This document shows positions 32,557-43,750 of a stretch of DNA of 64,000 nt, piece by piece. Under the pieces are notes generated by a model. The model had not been told where the DNA came from. It was given only the letters and a program-made list of their open reading frames with translations, and searched no databases. This DNA is from Jaltomata sinuosa (taxonomy: Eukaryota > Streptophyta > Magnoliopsida > Solanales > Solanaceae): positions 186,001 through 250,000 of the forward strand of contig QJPP01000809.1 of assembly GCA_003996215.1 (NCBI GenBank). The letters are read 5' to 3'. The position numbers and the translations under genes were made by a program. How positions within the stretch are numbered: the stretch's first letter is position 1; each line of letters starts with the position of its first letter.

Positions 32557-34438
32557 TCACTTTCTCAAGAACAACAAGAATTCAAATGAAAGGAGCAAAC
32601 AAAGAGAAAAAAGAAAAGGAAAAAAGTTTTTCGATTTTAATTGTTTAAAGAAAAAAATCTACCCTCTATCATAGGCTAAATTTAGCATAAACCTAGATTT
32701 TATTCTTGTTGGATTGCTCATACTTTAGAGTATCCAAACAAGAGAATTCTTGAGAAGTTGTGGTGAAGAAGGCATAAAAAGAATGGAAATTGAAAAAAGA
32801 AAGTTGTGAGCTATAGGTTACTAACAGGCCAATTTATGTATACAGGAAAGGTCACTAAAGTTGCATAGAGCCATACCCAAATAGATACTACTCCTATTTA
32901 TTTATTTTATAAACACTTGCAATAGTCAACGACGAAAAAGCCTTTAATTTAAAGAAGGATATGGCCACTTTCAGTGTATTCAACATCTTAAGAGTAAATG
33001 ACAAATGATTGATCAAATATTAAATTGTTATCAATAAACCAACATTTTTTTGTTATGTCATTCACTTTTGTATTTTATTGTTTTGACTATTACATAAATA
33101 GTACGTAGTTGTTGGGGTGGCAACGTAAAAGAACGTGTCTGATTTGAGTAGCACTAATTTGTGGACACTTTGTTATTAGTATTTTCCAGGCTTTACTTAA
33201 TACAAAGATTACCTCAAATAATTAATTACTACTGGTATTATTTTAGTTCAATTATTCATGCATCTATTTGCATTTTATAAGTTCCATTACTCGAAGTCCA
33301 TCATTATCTTCTTTTCATAATTTTAGTTTTTCAAAGTTAATTATATTTGACGTTAACTTCTATACATTCATGGTGTAAAAAATCTTGTACACTATCAAAG
33401 AAAAATCAGGGTACAATTCATTGTTTGTTTTCATCTTTACTCTTAGTCATAAATATAGAGGGATAATAATATAGTGCAAAAGAGAGAAGTATTAAGTATT
33501 GAGGAATAATAAAAAAGAATAGTTTAGTCTAAATATACTCTCTAATTAATGTTTTTTTAAGCAACGCGTAAATAAAAAATGTGACAAGTAAAGTGATCCG
33601 AAGAAAGCAATACATAATAATGAGATTAGTTAATAACTTATAAAATAAGATAGCTAGGTTGCCTGCTCTAATAAGTTAATACACTTATTATTCTAAAGTA
33701 TATACCAATATTAAAATTTGAAAAACTCAGATGGAGTTGACACGTAATAGTCTCGAATTTTAGTATATTCTTGTCTAATTGGCCAGTATATCTTCCCTTC
33801 ACGTTGTAATAAAAAAGTATGCACGAATGAAATTGACGAAGCATGACAGTTTTGTTGGTTTTGTTAATAAATTTATTAACGCAAATACATCATTTGAGCA
33901 AAAGCTATTAAATTCGATCGAACTTCGTAAAATTAACCATTTTATTTAAAGATACTTATGTGAATGTTAGACAAGTGAAATGGAGTAACCTCTACAATTA
34001 TGCAACTTAAACATGCTAAAGCTTCGAAATAGTTTATAGTGTTGAAAAATAATAGAAGATTTGGATACATTCATCTTGTGATAAAGAGAGAAATTTGTTG
34101 ATTTCTAATGTTTATTTGAAATAGTTATCTCATATCTTCGTTATTTTACTATTAGCAATTTATCATTAGCTAACTGAAAATCAAAAATTGAACTGTCTCG
34201 ATGATTTTTATTTATGGAGAGTTTTGCCTTTTGAAGGGCCAGTCGCCGCCAAGGCGATCGAGTCAGAAAGATTTTGATGACTCAAGGTTCATATTAGGGA
34301 AATGAGAGTGAGGAGAAGAGGGGGCAGCCCTGAGCCCAATCATCCAATTCGCTCCAACAGACAAGCATATATCTGTAGTCAAAGCAATTTTATTACTTCC
34401 ATGTTGGTTTGATTTGGTTTTAGAAATTTAAAAATCAA
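32557..34438. repeat. SAUR upstream region: 5' part of tandem duplication unit 1
   Basis: 32557-33845 is the promoter side of duplication unit 1 (32057-33845) and matches 34931-36580 in order, including 'cctagattttattcttgttgga', 'aggccaatttatgtata' and 'accaatattaaaatttgaaaa'. 33846-34438 lies between the units. It includes a GC-richer stretch at 34215-34365 that I do not recognise and the start of an AT-rich dispersed repeat (about 34385-34503). Confidence 0.65.
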
Positions 34439-34503
34439 CTATATTGGTTTGATTTTCGTTTTAGTCAAAAACCGATCCAAATCGAATCGTGGACACCCTA
34501 TAC
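34385..34503. mobile_element. Dispersed repeat end fused to SAUR copy 2
   Basis: 'tggtttgatttggttttagaa', 'tattggtttgattttcgtttt' and 'aaaccgatccaaatcgaatcg' followed by 'gacaccctat' closely resemble 38084-38252 ('ggtttggtttgatttt', 'aaaccgatccaaatgaaacc', 'aatacccctat'). This is an abundant Solanaceae repeat type whose class I cannot state. Confidence 0.6.
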
Positions 34504-34930
34504 GCCTAGCTGGACTAAACGGGCTGCATGAGGCAAGCCCACATCCTGGCCCATTAATCTCTTTCTCACTATCCATCTGGCCCAATACATTGGTAAAAAG
34601 ACTAACATCACAAGGAAGCAAAATAGGTCCTTGGCTACTATAACCATATTCCATTTCAGCATCTTCAAGCAACATCTTGAACAATGGATGGTTTGCATAT
34701 TTGACCTTTATTATAAACTTCTCTTTCTCTAGCCCAACATACACACAAAAACAGCCTTGGGGTGCAAGTACTATTGGAGTACTCTTTGCTTTGCTACCAC
34801 TATGCCATGATTTACTCTTGGACAAGATCATCGTTCGACTTCTTTTCTTCATCGATAAATAATATCCCTCCAATTTCTCGAGTATCGATGAGTTTGAATT
34901 CTTCTTCCCCTTGTCCATTTCGATATCCAT
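34439..34930 (-). CDS. SAUR-like auxin-responsive protein, copy 2 with altered C-terminus
   Basis: Intronless, 163 residues. Residues 1-143 are very close to copy 1 across the whole SAUR domain ('PQGCFCVYVG', 'YANHPLFKMLLEDA', 'PILLPCDV'), with one extra Tyr in the N-terminal part. At 'ARR' homology ends, exactly where the DNA enters a dispersed repeat (about 34385-34503). The last 20 residues (IGCPRFDLDRFLTKTKIKPI) are repeat-encoded and replace copy 1's Gly/Ser tail. The domain is intact, so the gene may still work. The 3' UTR must also be new. Promoter sequence is duplicated but carries two insertions. Confidence 0.82.
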   Translation of the reverse strand: MDIEMDKGKKNSNSSILEKLEGYYLSMKKRSRTMILSKSKSWHSGSKAKSTPIVLAPQGCFCVYVGLEKEKFIIKVKYANHPLFKMLLEDAEMEYGYSSQGPILLPCDVSLFTNVLGQMDSEKEINGPGCGLASCSPFSPARRIGCPRFDLDRFLTKTKIKPI

Positions 34931-35548
34931 TGATCACTTTCTCAAGAACTCAAACGAAAGGGAAACAAAAAGAAAGGAAAAAAACGAAAAAGTTTTTTTT
35001 TGTTTTAATTGTATTGATGTAGTTGTGGATTTACCCTCTATCATAAGCTAAATTAAGCATAAACGGTAAACCTAGATTTTATTCTTGTTGGATAGCTCAT
35101 ACTTTTGAGTATCCAAACAAGAGAAGAGAATTCTTGAGGAGTTGTGGTGATGAAGAAGGCATAAAAAGAATGGAAAGTTGTGAGCTATAGGATACTAACA
35201 GGCCAATTTATGTATAGGCAAGGTCACTAATAAGTTACATTGAGCCATACTTAAATAGATACTACTATTTATTACTATTATTAACAGTGGCGAATTTAAT
35301 TATAACGAAAAATATGGCACCTGAATTCGCGATTTTTCCATAAAATTAGGTATACCCGGAAATAGCCTTAGTTGGATTTCTTTCTTCGTAGAAAAGTGGC
35401 AACAAGCTTTCGTATAGGGCTAGGGTCGCTTAGCTGCATCCTTTAGCATCCTATGGGCCTAGGTCAGTCAACTTTATTTAGTATAATAATTGGGTCTCTT
35501 GCCCCGGGGAATTCCTTTAGTAAGTAATCTGTGCAAATGAGGGCCTAA

Positions 35549-35587
<39 letters not shown>

Positions 35588-36580
35588 TTGGTATAACATT
35601 ATATTTTGGCACTAATGCTACAAAAGGTTTAAGTAGTGCATTTGATTAAGTATTGAATTATTTACCTTAAGAACTGGGGGTCAAAACCTATTTAATACAA
35701 TTTTTCCTTCTTTTTCTAGAGATTGAAAGTGCCTTTAGTTTAAAGAAGAGAATGGTTTACTAAATTCCAATGAAGACAAAAGAGGGAGCATTAGCTTTGT
35801 GTATCATTAATATCTTGTTTAATATATTTTTCAACTTATGTATAGTTAATGCAAGCATTAGTTATACACATTTATACATAACTAATGTCAGCTTTACTAA
35901 TGTCAATATTACTAATACACCTCATTCAACATTATTCTTATACACCCTTCCAAAAGACTCCGTGTATTCATCATCTTAATTAGGAGTAAATGACAAATGA
36001 TTGATCAAATATTAGATTGTTTTTCGATAAACCAACATTTTTTATTATGTCATTCACTTTTGTTTTTTTAAATCGTTTTGACTTTTGACTATTCCATAAA
36101 TGGAGTACGTAGTTGTTGAGAGTTGAGAGACTTGAGTCGACAACGTAAAAAAACGTGTGTGATTTGAGAGGCACTAATTTGTGGACGTTCAATTATTCAT
36201 GAATCTATTTGCATTTTGGTTCCATTACATGAAGTCCTTCTTTATCTTATTTTCAAGTTTTAATTCTTCGAAATTCTACGTAAAATCTAGGTGTGAACAC
36301 CGTGAACTACTCCCCTTCATTTTTACTTGTCTACTGTAATAAAAATATGTAATGAATATATACAAATTGAATCAACATTATTTAAAATTAATAAGTTAAA
36401 ACTCTGATATTTAAAATTGTTAGTATATAGTAGAGTATATACAAATTGAATCTACATTATAATGTAATTGTTCTAAAGTATATACCAATATTAAAATTTG
36501 AAAACTCAGATGGAGTTGACACACGTAAATCGTAATAGTCCAATTTTAGTATATTTGTATAAATGAAGTTGACGAAGCAT
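34931..36580. repeat. SAUR copy 2 upstream region: tandem duplication unit 2 with insertions
   Basis: Homologous to 32557-33845 except for extra DNA at about 35285-35725 (organelle-like segment plus an (AT)15 tract at 35551-35582) and about 35762-35958 (a 'tatacataactaatg' repeat). The 69-residue open frame at 35770-35979 falls in the second insertion and is not treated as a gene. Confidence 0.65.
35325..35550. other. GC-richer insert, possibly organelle-derived
   Basis: From 'ggtatacccggaaatagcc' to 'gagggcctaagg' the composition and words ('gggtctcttgccccggggaa') differ from the flanks and resemble plant mitochondrial intergenic DNA. It is absent from the duplicate unit 1. Origin is a guess without a search. 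Confidence 0.3.
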
Positions 36581-37489
36581 ATCATAGATTGGGTTTAATT
36601 TGCAATTTGTTTTAGTATATAGTTATAGAAAGATATCGAGGTAGAGCCATGATTTTAATTTAATGGATTCTGAATTTTAGAATAATGATTTCAAGTAATA
36701 GTATATAATTGAGTTTAAATCTAATATTTGTATATATATAATAAATCTATGAACACAAATATATTATTTGAATAAAAGATATTAAGTTCGACTAAATCAG
36801 TATCCAAGCTTTTAGCTGCGCCTCTAGGAAGATAGAGCGTACCATCTTGGTTTTTTTTTTTTCCTTTTCTTTTCAACTATACCATCATGCTGATTATATT
36901 GAATATTTAAAGAAAAAAACAAATAGTTGATTACCTAAGGACTAGACAATGAGAGCCCACTTCTTGAGAAAAATAAGTAGTAGTAGTTGATTATGTAATT
37001 ATATACCCCAACCAAACAGTGTGTTGAACATGTATTAAACTAGATATCATTAATTGGAATTTGGAAGTGGTTTGATAAGAGTAGGTGGAACCAGAACAAA
37101 TAAGAGGTGGTAAGTTCGAGTCTGATCGTCATTCATTATCAAGAAGAATTTTGGCGTATTTGGCTCATCAAGAGATATTAAACACACATGAGAAAGTGTA
37201 CATAGACATAATTAAATAAATAAAAATATGATAAATTCATTATCTCATGATGTGTGTAATTAGTTGCTTGTTGGATTATATTAGAATCTAACAAAAGGTC
37301 AACCTGCTTTTCTCCTAGGTGATATTGAGGCAGACTTTTCAGGTCTTAACTACTGGCTTTATTCACTTAAATGACCTTTCATTAGGCCTACCATTTAAAT
37401 TTTGTTTCATATTTTTAAAGGTGTTAAATTATAACTTTTGAGAAATTATTTTTTCGAAAAACATTAGATTCGAGAGTTTCTTTTATGTG
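36581..37489. other. Intergenic, no gene seen
   Basis: Includes a copy (about 36640-36830) of the dispersed repeat with edges 'gtagagccatgattt' and 'gctgcgcctct', related to 10860-11050 and 38645-38840. Confidence 0.35.
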
Positions 37490-37718
37490 TCACCAAAGCC
37501 TAGTTTCACCAAGCCCCGCTAAGCTCCGCTAAGCCCTGTAAGCTTCGCTAAGCCCCACTAACCCTAGCCTCACCAAGTCTCGCTAAACCTAGCCTCACCA
37601 AGCCTCGCTAGGCCCTGCTAAGCTTTGCTAAACCTCGCTAAGCCTAGCCTTTCCAAGCCTCACCAAGCTCGCTAAGCTCCGCTAAGCTTAGCCTCACCAA
37701 GCCCCGCTAAGCCAGACT
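37490..37718. repeat. GCTAAGCC minisatellite
   Basis: About twenty degenerate units of 9-11 bp on the themes CGCTAAGCC and CACCAAGCC, arranged in mixed order. It is far more GC-rich than its surroundings, with no open frame through it. Confidence 0.85.
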
Positions 37719-40700
37719 TTAATTTCTTGTTGCAAAATTGAATGAAATGTGATGAAAATTCTATTCATTTGGATAAGCTAGGTTTTCTTCTTCCTTTTTA
37801 TTCACTCTCATGCATTTATCCTTTAATTTGTGCTTTTATTTTGAATGTAGCTAGATAATCTTGGGTTCGGGATAATTTTGGCATAGCGGCCTGGCTTAGC
37901 AATGTTATCTATTTTATTCACTTGATTAAAGCTTATAGCTATTAAGAATTTTCCTCCACAATTCAAAAAATTATAGCCACCACAACTAAAAGATTAATAA
38001 CGGATTATAAGTTGGAAAATGATGAAAAATTCTTTTCAAATTGTAGGAGAAAAAATAAAAGAGAGAAATATTATTATATTTCGTAAAAATCGAACTAAAC
38101 CGAATCAAATCGATATCAACCAAATTAATGAATATGAGTTGTAATTGGTTTGGTTTGATTTTAATAATTAAAAACTGAATAAATTAATTTTGTTTTAATT
38201 TTACCCCAAAGGCCCAAACCGATCCAAATGAAACCATGAATACCCCTATCCACCATAAGGTGATGACGCCCATGTATTTGACAATTATTTAATTATTCTA
38301 ATTTATCCATTTCACTTTTAATCAATAATATCTCAGACAAGATACATATAATATCAGAAAATTCAGAAAAAAAAACGATTTATCATTATTATAACCCTGA
38401 AAGATATAATAGCTAGTACTAAAAGAAGAGATTGGTATGAACTCATTTCATTTTAAAAAGTAGAAAGGTGAAAGTGTACCTAAAGTTCAATATAATGGAT
38501 GCATGTTATCTAAAAGGATCAAATCACTAGCACTAAAACCTCCATGAAAGTGGACGATTTCGTAACAAGGGGGACAGCAATATATATATTATATTTAACA
38601 ATTTGTTGAGGTCATTTTTGATAATGAATTATGTCTTCCACTCATGGGTGGAGCTAAAAGTCTGGGTACAGGTTCGACCTAACCTAGTAACTTTTGCTTA
38701 ATCAATACATTTTTATTAAAAAATTATTAAATATGTACAAATATTAAGTTTAGAATCTAGTTATTAACACTTGAAATTGTCACTATAAAATTTAAAACCT
38801 ATAAAATTAAGATTCTAGCTTTGACTCTGCTTCCACTCCCTTCTTTGTTTTCATGATTACTAGAAAAGGCAAAAAAATTGAAATGGATATATTAGTTTTC
38901 CAGCTTTTGATATGTCGATATTATATTTGTGATAATCCAAAGTAATTGTAGTTAATTTTTGAATCTATCTTACACATATAATGTGACAGAAGGGAAGTAC
39001 TTCTACTTTCTTGGGGCAATATGATATGGTTTAATTTGTGGGAATCTTTCTCTTTAGCAAATGGGTTTCCAATATTTTGTACTATACTGTTGTGTATTAG
39101 ATATAGTAATGTCCTAGTACGGAAAGGGACCGTGAAAGTTAGCACTTAGTACTACTTACTCGGTCTCAAATTATCGGTCATCATTTTTTTTATAGGTTTT
39201 TTAAGAAAATATTAATTATGCATTTTTGACTATTTTTACTTTTATTTATGTTTTAAAATATAATTTATTTTTATTTTTTAAGTAAAATGCATATCAAAAC
39301 ACAATTTTAATTTTTTAAAATCACAACTTCAAAAACTCAAAATCTGTGGCCAAACGAGGGCTAAACCTTTGGCAGGTTAGCTGCGGAAAGTCTAGATTTC
39401 CATTAATTTCCTTCTTAAATAGAAGAGAAAAAGAACCAATTCTGGTAGAGACATACTTATCCCGTTTCAATTTGTTTAACTTATTTTGACTTGACACAGA
39501 ATTTAAGAAAGTAGAGAAAACTTTTGAATCTTGTGATCATAAATTAAAGATAAGTCAAATATACCAAAATGTCCTTTAATCTTGCGGCCTTAAACATGTC
39601 ATGTGAAGAGTTAAAATTAAAGAGTTACTAAAAAGGAAAAGAGACATTCTTTTTAAAACGGACTAAAAAGAAAAGTAGGTTAAACAAATTAAAACGGAGA
39701 AAATAATATATTATTAAATAATTTAGAACATTCTTTCAAAACGATTTAAAAATTTTAATGAAATAATTTCACACTTCAACAAAATATCAAAAAATATATT
39801 TTCTCTAACAGTTTATATTGTTTAATGAGATGGTAGAATCCTTTAACGGAGAGGTTCAGAATCGTATTCTAAATTAGAAAATGACGAAGCTACAACTCAA
39901 TCGAACCCAATATTTTTGACACAACACACAGAAAAATTAAAGGACATTTATATTATAAATATTTTTGACCGAGCGGCCAAATTTGTAATTTCTCTCTTAC
40001 ATTGATCAAGTGATAGGAATATCAATCAGTATATATATATATATATATATATATAAATGTTTTAAAATGTCGAACTTTTTTTTTGAGATATATGAATATT
40101 AAAGAGACGTGGGCTACAAAAGGAGGATTTAAAGATTTGTACGCTTTTATATATTATGGCTTTCTAAAAGCATGAAAATAAGCCATTTACGTCAGAAAAC
40201 AAACTTTTACATGCATTTTTCCTGGTTACCTTTTGGAATTGACCTCATGATGAGACATTTTTTAATTCTTGTTTTTTTTTTAAAAAAAGTTTTTTTATCG
40301 ATGCGAAAACTAATTCCACTACTAAAAAAACTGTGAATATCGACCTCCAAATTACCGACCTCATATAGAAGTCGGTAATTTCCGACCTCCGGAAATCGAC
40401 ATGATATTTATGGGTAAACTCATTAAAATGTGATATTTATAAATTTGAAAATAAGACATATCGCATGTTATAGTAAGTAAATGTGACATGATGTTATAAA
40501 AAAATATTACCCTAATAATCTATGCAACTTAAACTCTATTTTAATATGGTATTATTATTTGAAGAATCAAACAATTTATTCACTATATTTTTTTATGTTC
40601 TTGATATATTCTTAATTAATTAGACGAATGTGTAATTTATAGTTGTACATCTTATGCATTTTTCAAATATTTAACTTTAATACAATTACAACGATAAAAA

Positions 40701-41040
40701 ATTAATTTCCAAACTAAATCAGTAATAGAAGATTAATTTGTGTCTCATTTTTTGTGACTTGTCTCCCCTCTTGTAGTAATCTCCTCCGGCCCCTCTAGTG
40801 GTACCCTATTCAGTATACACGTGTCCCTTTAATAGTTTAATGGACTAGGTTCATTTTGCTAACCCAATTGATATTAACTATGATTAATTAGTCCCCAAAC
40901 ATGCGATTAGTTAGGAAGTGTTAAAAATATGACGAAATTAAGAAAAAGAAACCAAACAAATGCAAATGCAACTGCAACAACCTTAATAAACAGAAAGAGA
41001 AAACGGAATTTTATTTGTCACAAAGAAAATACATACACGC
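37719..41040. other. Long intergenic spacer, repeat-rich
   Basis: No gene seen. It holds the dispersed repeat 38084-38252, another at 38645-38840, a Stowaway-like element at about 39455-39707, an (AT)n tract at 40031-40056 and a CACTA-like end at 40317-40420 ('cactactaaaaaaactg' followed by repeated 'ccgacctc'). Confidence 0.45.
39455..39707. mobile_element. Stowaway-like MITE
   Basis: Left end 'cttatcccgtttcaatttg' and right end 'caaattaaaacggagaaaa' are imperfect inverted repeats of the family seen at 51992-52240. Confidence 0.6.
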
Positions 41041-41220
41041 ATTTTCTTGTTCTAGGTACATACAATGCATAACAAGAGAAATATTTATTACATGATCTGA
41101 GAATTCACTTGTGTACACAAACACACAACACGTTAATTAGGATTAATAATTAGGAAATTAAGCAAACAAAAGTAAAAATGCCAATTATTCCAATCTTAGA
41201 TTAATTAATTTAGGTCTTAA

Positions 41221-42979
41221 TTAGGTTTCAACAGTTTGCAGCTTTGGCTTATTGATCTCAATTTCAGCTGCACGTGCATTAAGTTTCTCAGAGTAAACCA
41301 GTGTACCAAGCTTCCAAATGTCAATAATTTGCTCTTCAGTTAAATGTGGAAGCTTTTTCTCATCATCTAATATTATCACATGATTTTGTAGTAGCTCTGG
41401 AAGTTTCTGCTCCTTTATAACATTCTTGTCTTTGTGGTTTCTGTACATCATATATAGCACCATTTGGATAACACCGAAGGAGAATCCTAAGATGTTTGGT
41501 GACTGTTTAGATATAAAAGAGTGGAGAGAGTTAATAAAGGTGAAAAACTTTGTAACATATACAATAGAAACGAATTCAAAATTTAAATCAAGCATCATAT
41601 ACATGTACTATATATGATACACACTATCAGAAAATCACTATTTTCTTACAGAAACTTTTGATAGAATCCTTTGGAATTTGGCTTGTCGATGACGTTTCTA
41701 ATGAATTTTTCACCGGAATTCCCTTACCAACGAGCCGAATTCCGACCGGATCGTGCGTAGAAAATTGTCGATTTTCTGATAGTATCAAGAGGATAATTTT
41801 ATCAAATAGAATACTTACATAAATGACGATGTTTTTTAGAAGAAGACCGTAAATGAACCACATGACAGCACTTAAGGTGAGGAAAAACGATAGGAGAAAT
41901 GGCATGTATTCCACACTCTTGGTTTTGATAACTTTTCTCTGCATGAATCAAATAATAGAAAATATATACATTATTTTCATGCATGATTTTTTTTTTGAAA
42001 TTAATTAAAACCAATCGTAATTATAATTGTATTCGTAGACATACCAATATGCATAATGGTGCTGCAAATGTACATACTGAAAACACAATGCATATCCGTC
42101 CAACAATTTGGGCACGTACAGCTCCTTTGAATAGAAATTGAATGACTAGGGAAATTGCTCCAAAGCCACCCACCACAAATAAAAGAAAAAACTTTGTAGT
42201 TTGGACCTGCACTTGCAACGTCGATATTCAAAGATTAATTATGAACAGTTACCTGTAATTATTTGTTAAATATTTTGAAAGTAGTTTGTTTATTTGTTAG
42301 TAGTGTATAGAAAAGCTTACCCTGGCTTTCTTTGGTGCATAGAAAAGGTACAAACTGACGTAAATTGATTCAATAAAGATACCAAAGGCGTTTATTAGGA
42401 TAACTTGCATCAGGTTTCCTTTGAGAAGTGCGTAGTATAACGTAAGAATTGCACTGAATAGAGCAACCACATATGGAATTGATTGATACCCTTCTGCTGA
42501 TTTCTTCTTATAAATATCATAAAATGTTGGCCTGAAAATGTACAAATTTATTTTAATCAATATCGATCGATCGTAAAATGACTGAAGATTGAAGAAGTGA
42601 GAGACTCACAGTGGAGAAAGGAACACAATGCCCGAGATGGTCATGCCTGGAAATTGAGGAAAAAAAAAGAGTGAGATATGAACTTTTGACGTTTTTCTCG
42701 CAAAAGAATGTAATTACGAAAAAAAGAACATGCAAATTAGAACTAAAGTACTACTTATAACTAAACAAATATTACGTAAATGATTGGATACATATGCTAG
42801 TACGATGAAATGTCACATCCATAAAATATTAATTAGTATTCTAGCTCTAGAACTAATAAACGTAATCATAATAGCCATTAACGAGGAAAAAAATAGTCAA
42901 GGTTTTCATAATTGAATATAATAGGGATGTATAGCTTACCAAGATACCCAAAAATATGAGCCAAACTAATGCCATCCAT
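41221..42979 (-). CDS. SWEET sugar transporter, tandem copy 1 (diverged)
   Basis: Exons in transcription order: 42979-42940, 42646-42610, 42531-42321, 42206-42045, 41938-41819, 41502-41221; 283 residues. SWEETs are seven-helix uniporters with two MtN3 repeats. 'KKKSAEGYQSIPYVVALFSA' (34-53) and 'RKVIKTKSVEYMPFLLS' mark repeats 1 and 2 and fit clade III, mostly sucrose exporters of the plasma membrane. Two substitutions stand out against its two neighbours: the GN of helix 1 is GM (Met15), and the pocket Trp of 'SAMLW' is Thr56 ('SAILT'). The other expected pocket residues (Asn in LINAFG, Ser/Trp in LSAVMW, Asn in SPN) are kept. The cytosolic tail is long and acidic/basic. Splice sites are canonical. 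Intron 5 carries a CACTA-like MITE. It appears functional but may have altered substrate preference. Confidence 0.9.
41623..41783. mobile_element. CACTA-like MITE in SWEET copy 1 intron 5
   Basis: ACTATCAGAAAATC at 41623-41636 is the exact complement of GATTTTCTGATAGT at 41770-41783. The interior carries 'ccggaattc' and 'gaattccgaccgg' subterminal-type repeats. The bases before it make CACTATC. No clear 3-bp duplication was found. Confidence 0.7.
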
Positions 42980-43065
42980 GTTTTTTTTTTAAATTCTGGA
43001 ACTCACAAAGAGCTTCAAGAGTTGCAAGTTCTACTTGAGAATGGAATTAGGAGAGCTAATTGACT

Positions 43066-43078
43066 GACATATATATAG
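43066..43078 (-). promoter_or_regulatory. TATA box of SWEET copy 1
   Basis: A 'catatatata' run on the plus strand reads TATATATATG on the minus strand about 90 bp before the start codon. Confidence 0.45.
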
Positions 43079-43580
43079 ACACAAGGGTGGAAAATTAAAG
43101 TAAAGTGGAACACCAAAAAGGTATTTTAATTTCTGTTGTATATGGACACGTGTATAAGAAGAAGAAAAACAAATTGCATAGACAAAAATATCTTTTCCAG
43201 ATCTCTCGTGTGTAAAAAAATAAATATAAAACTAAAAATGAATTTATAATGGTCTACAAAATCAAATGTCCCAGAAAAAAAGTCCTCTGCAATTGCACAT
43301 TTCTTTGGAATTTAATTTAGATATGCTAACATTATAAAGAATTTTTATATTATTTATAACTTAAGTATATTTTAACATATTATAGCAAGATCATTAATTC
43401 TAAGGATTAACTTGAATAACCACTCATCCAACCGCTTATATTTTTAACATATTATAGCAGATCATTTACTTTTTATGTGGCGTGATTGTGTAAAATTCTG
43501 TTACTAAGTATCGACGTATATAAACTAAACTCATATTTGTTGTTGTTTGAGGGGGTAAAATGGCAATATCGTAAAATTAA

Positions 43581-43750
43581 GGGTCCCAAGGTGCACTTTT
43601 ATTATATCATCCTCCAATAAGTATGGGCACTAAGGTGCTTTAATTTTGGAGATTTCTCTGATTCTTTTTTATTTTCTGTTCAGTATCAAATCAGCAAAAT
43701 AACAATCTAAATATGATGGGAGAGCCAATCAGCGCCTGCCACTTGGCAAA
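43581..43750 (-). promoter_or_regulatory. Conserved SWEET upstream blocks, copy 1
   Basis: Proximal block 43581-43637 ('gggtcccaag', 'cttttattatatcatc', 'gcactaagg') and distal block 43690-43750 ('atcagcaaaataac', 'atgatgg', 'ccaatcagcgcctgccac', 'ttggca') match upstream blocks of the other two SWEET copies in the same order. An overlapping 92-residue frame at 43713-43991 is ignored for this reason. Confidence 0.6.

Noticed and set aside
35770..35979. 69-residue open frame in SAUR copy 2 promoter
   Set aside because: Lies in an AT-rich repetitive insertion and is threonine/asparagine-rich by composition, with no family resemblance.
37490..37718. Possible CRISPR-like array
   Set aside because: Units are contiguous 9-11 bp degenerate repeats without spacers, in a plant nuclear context.
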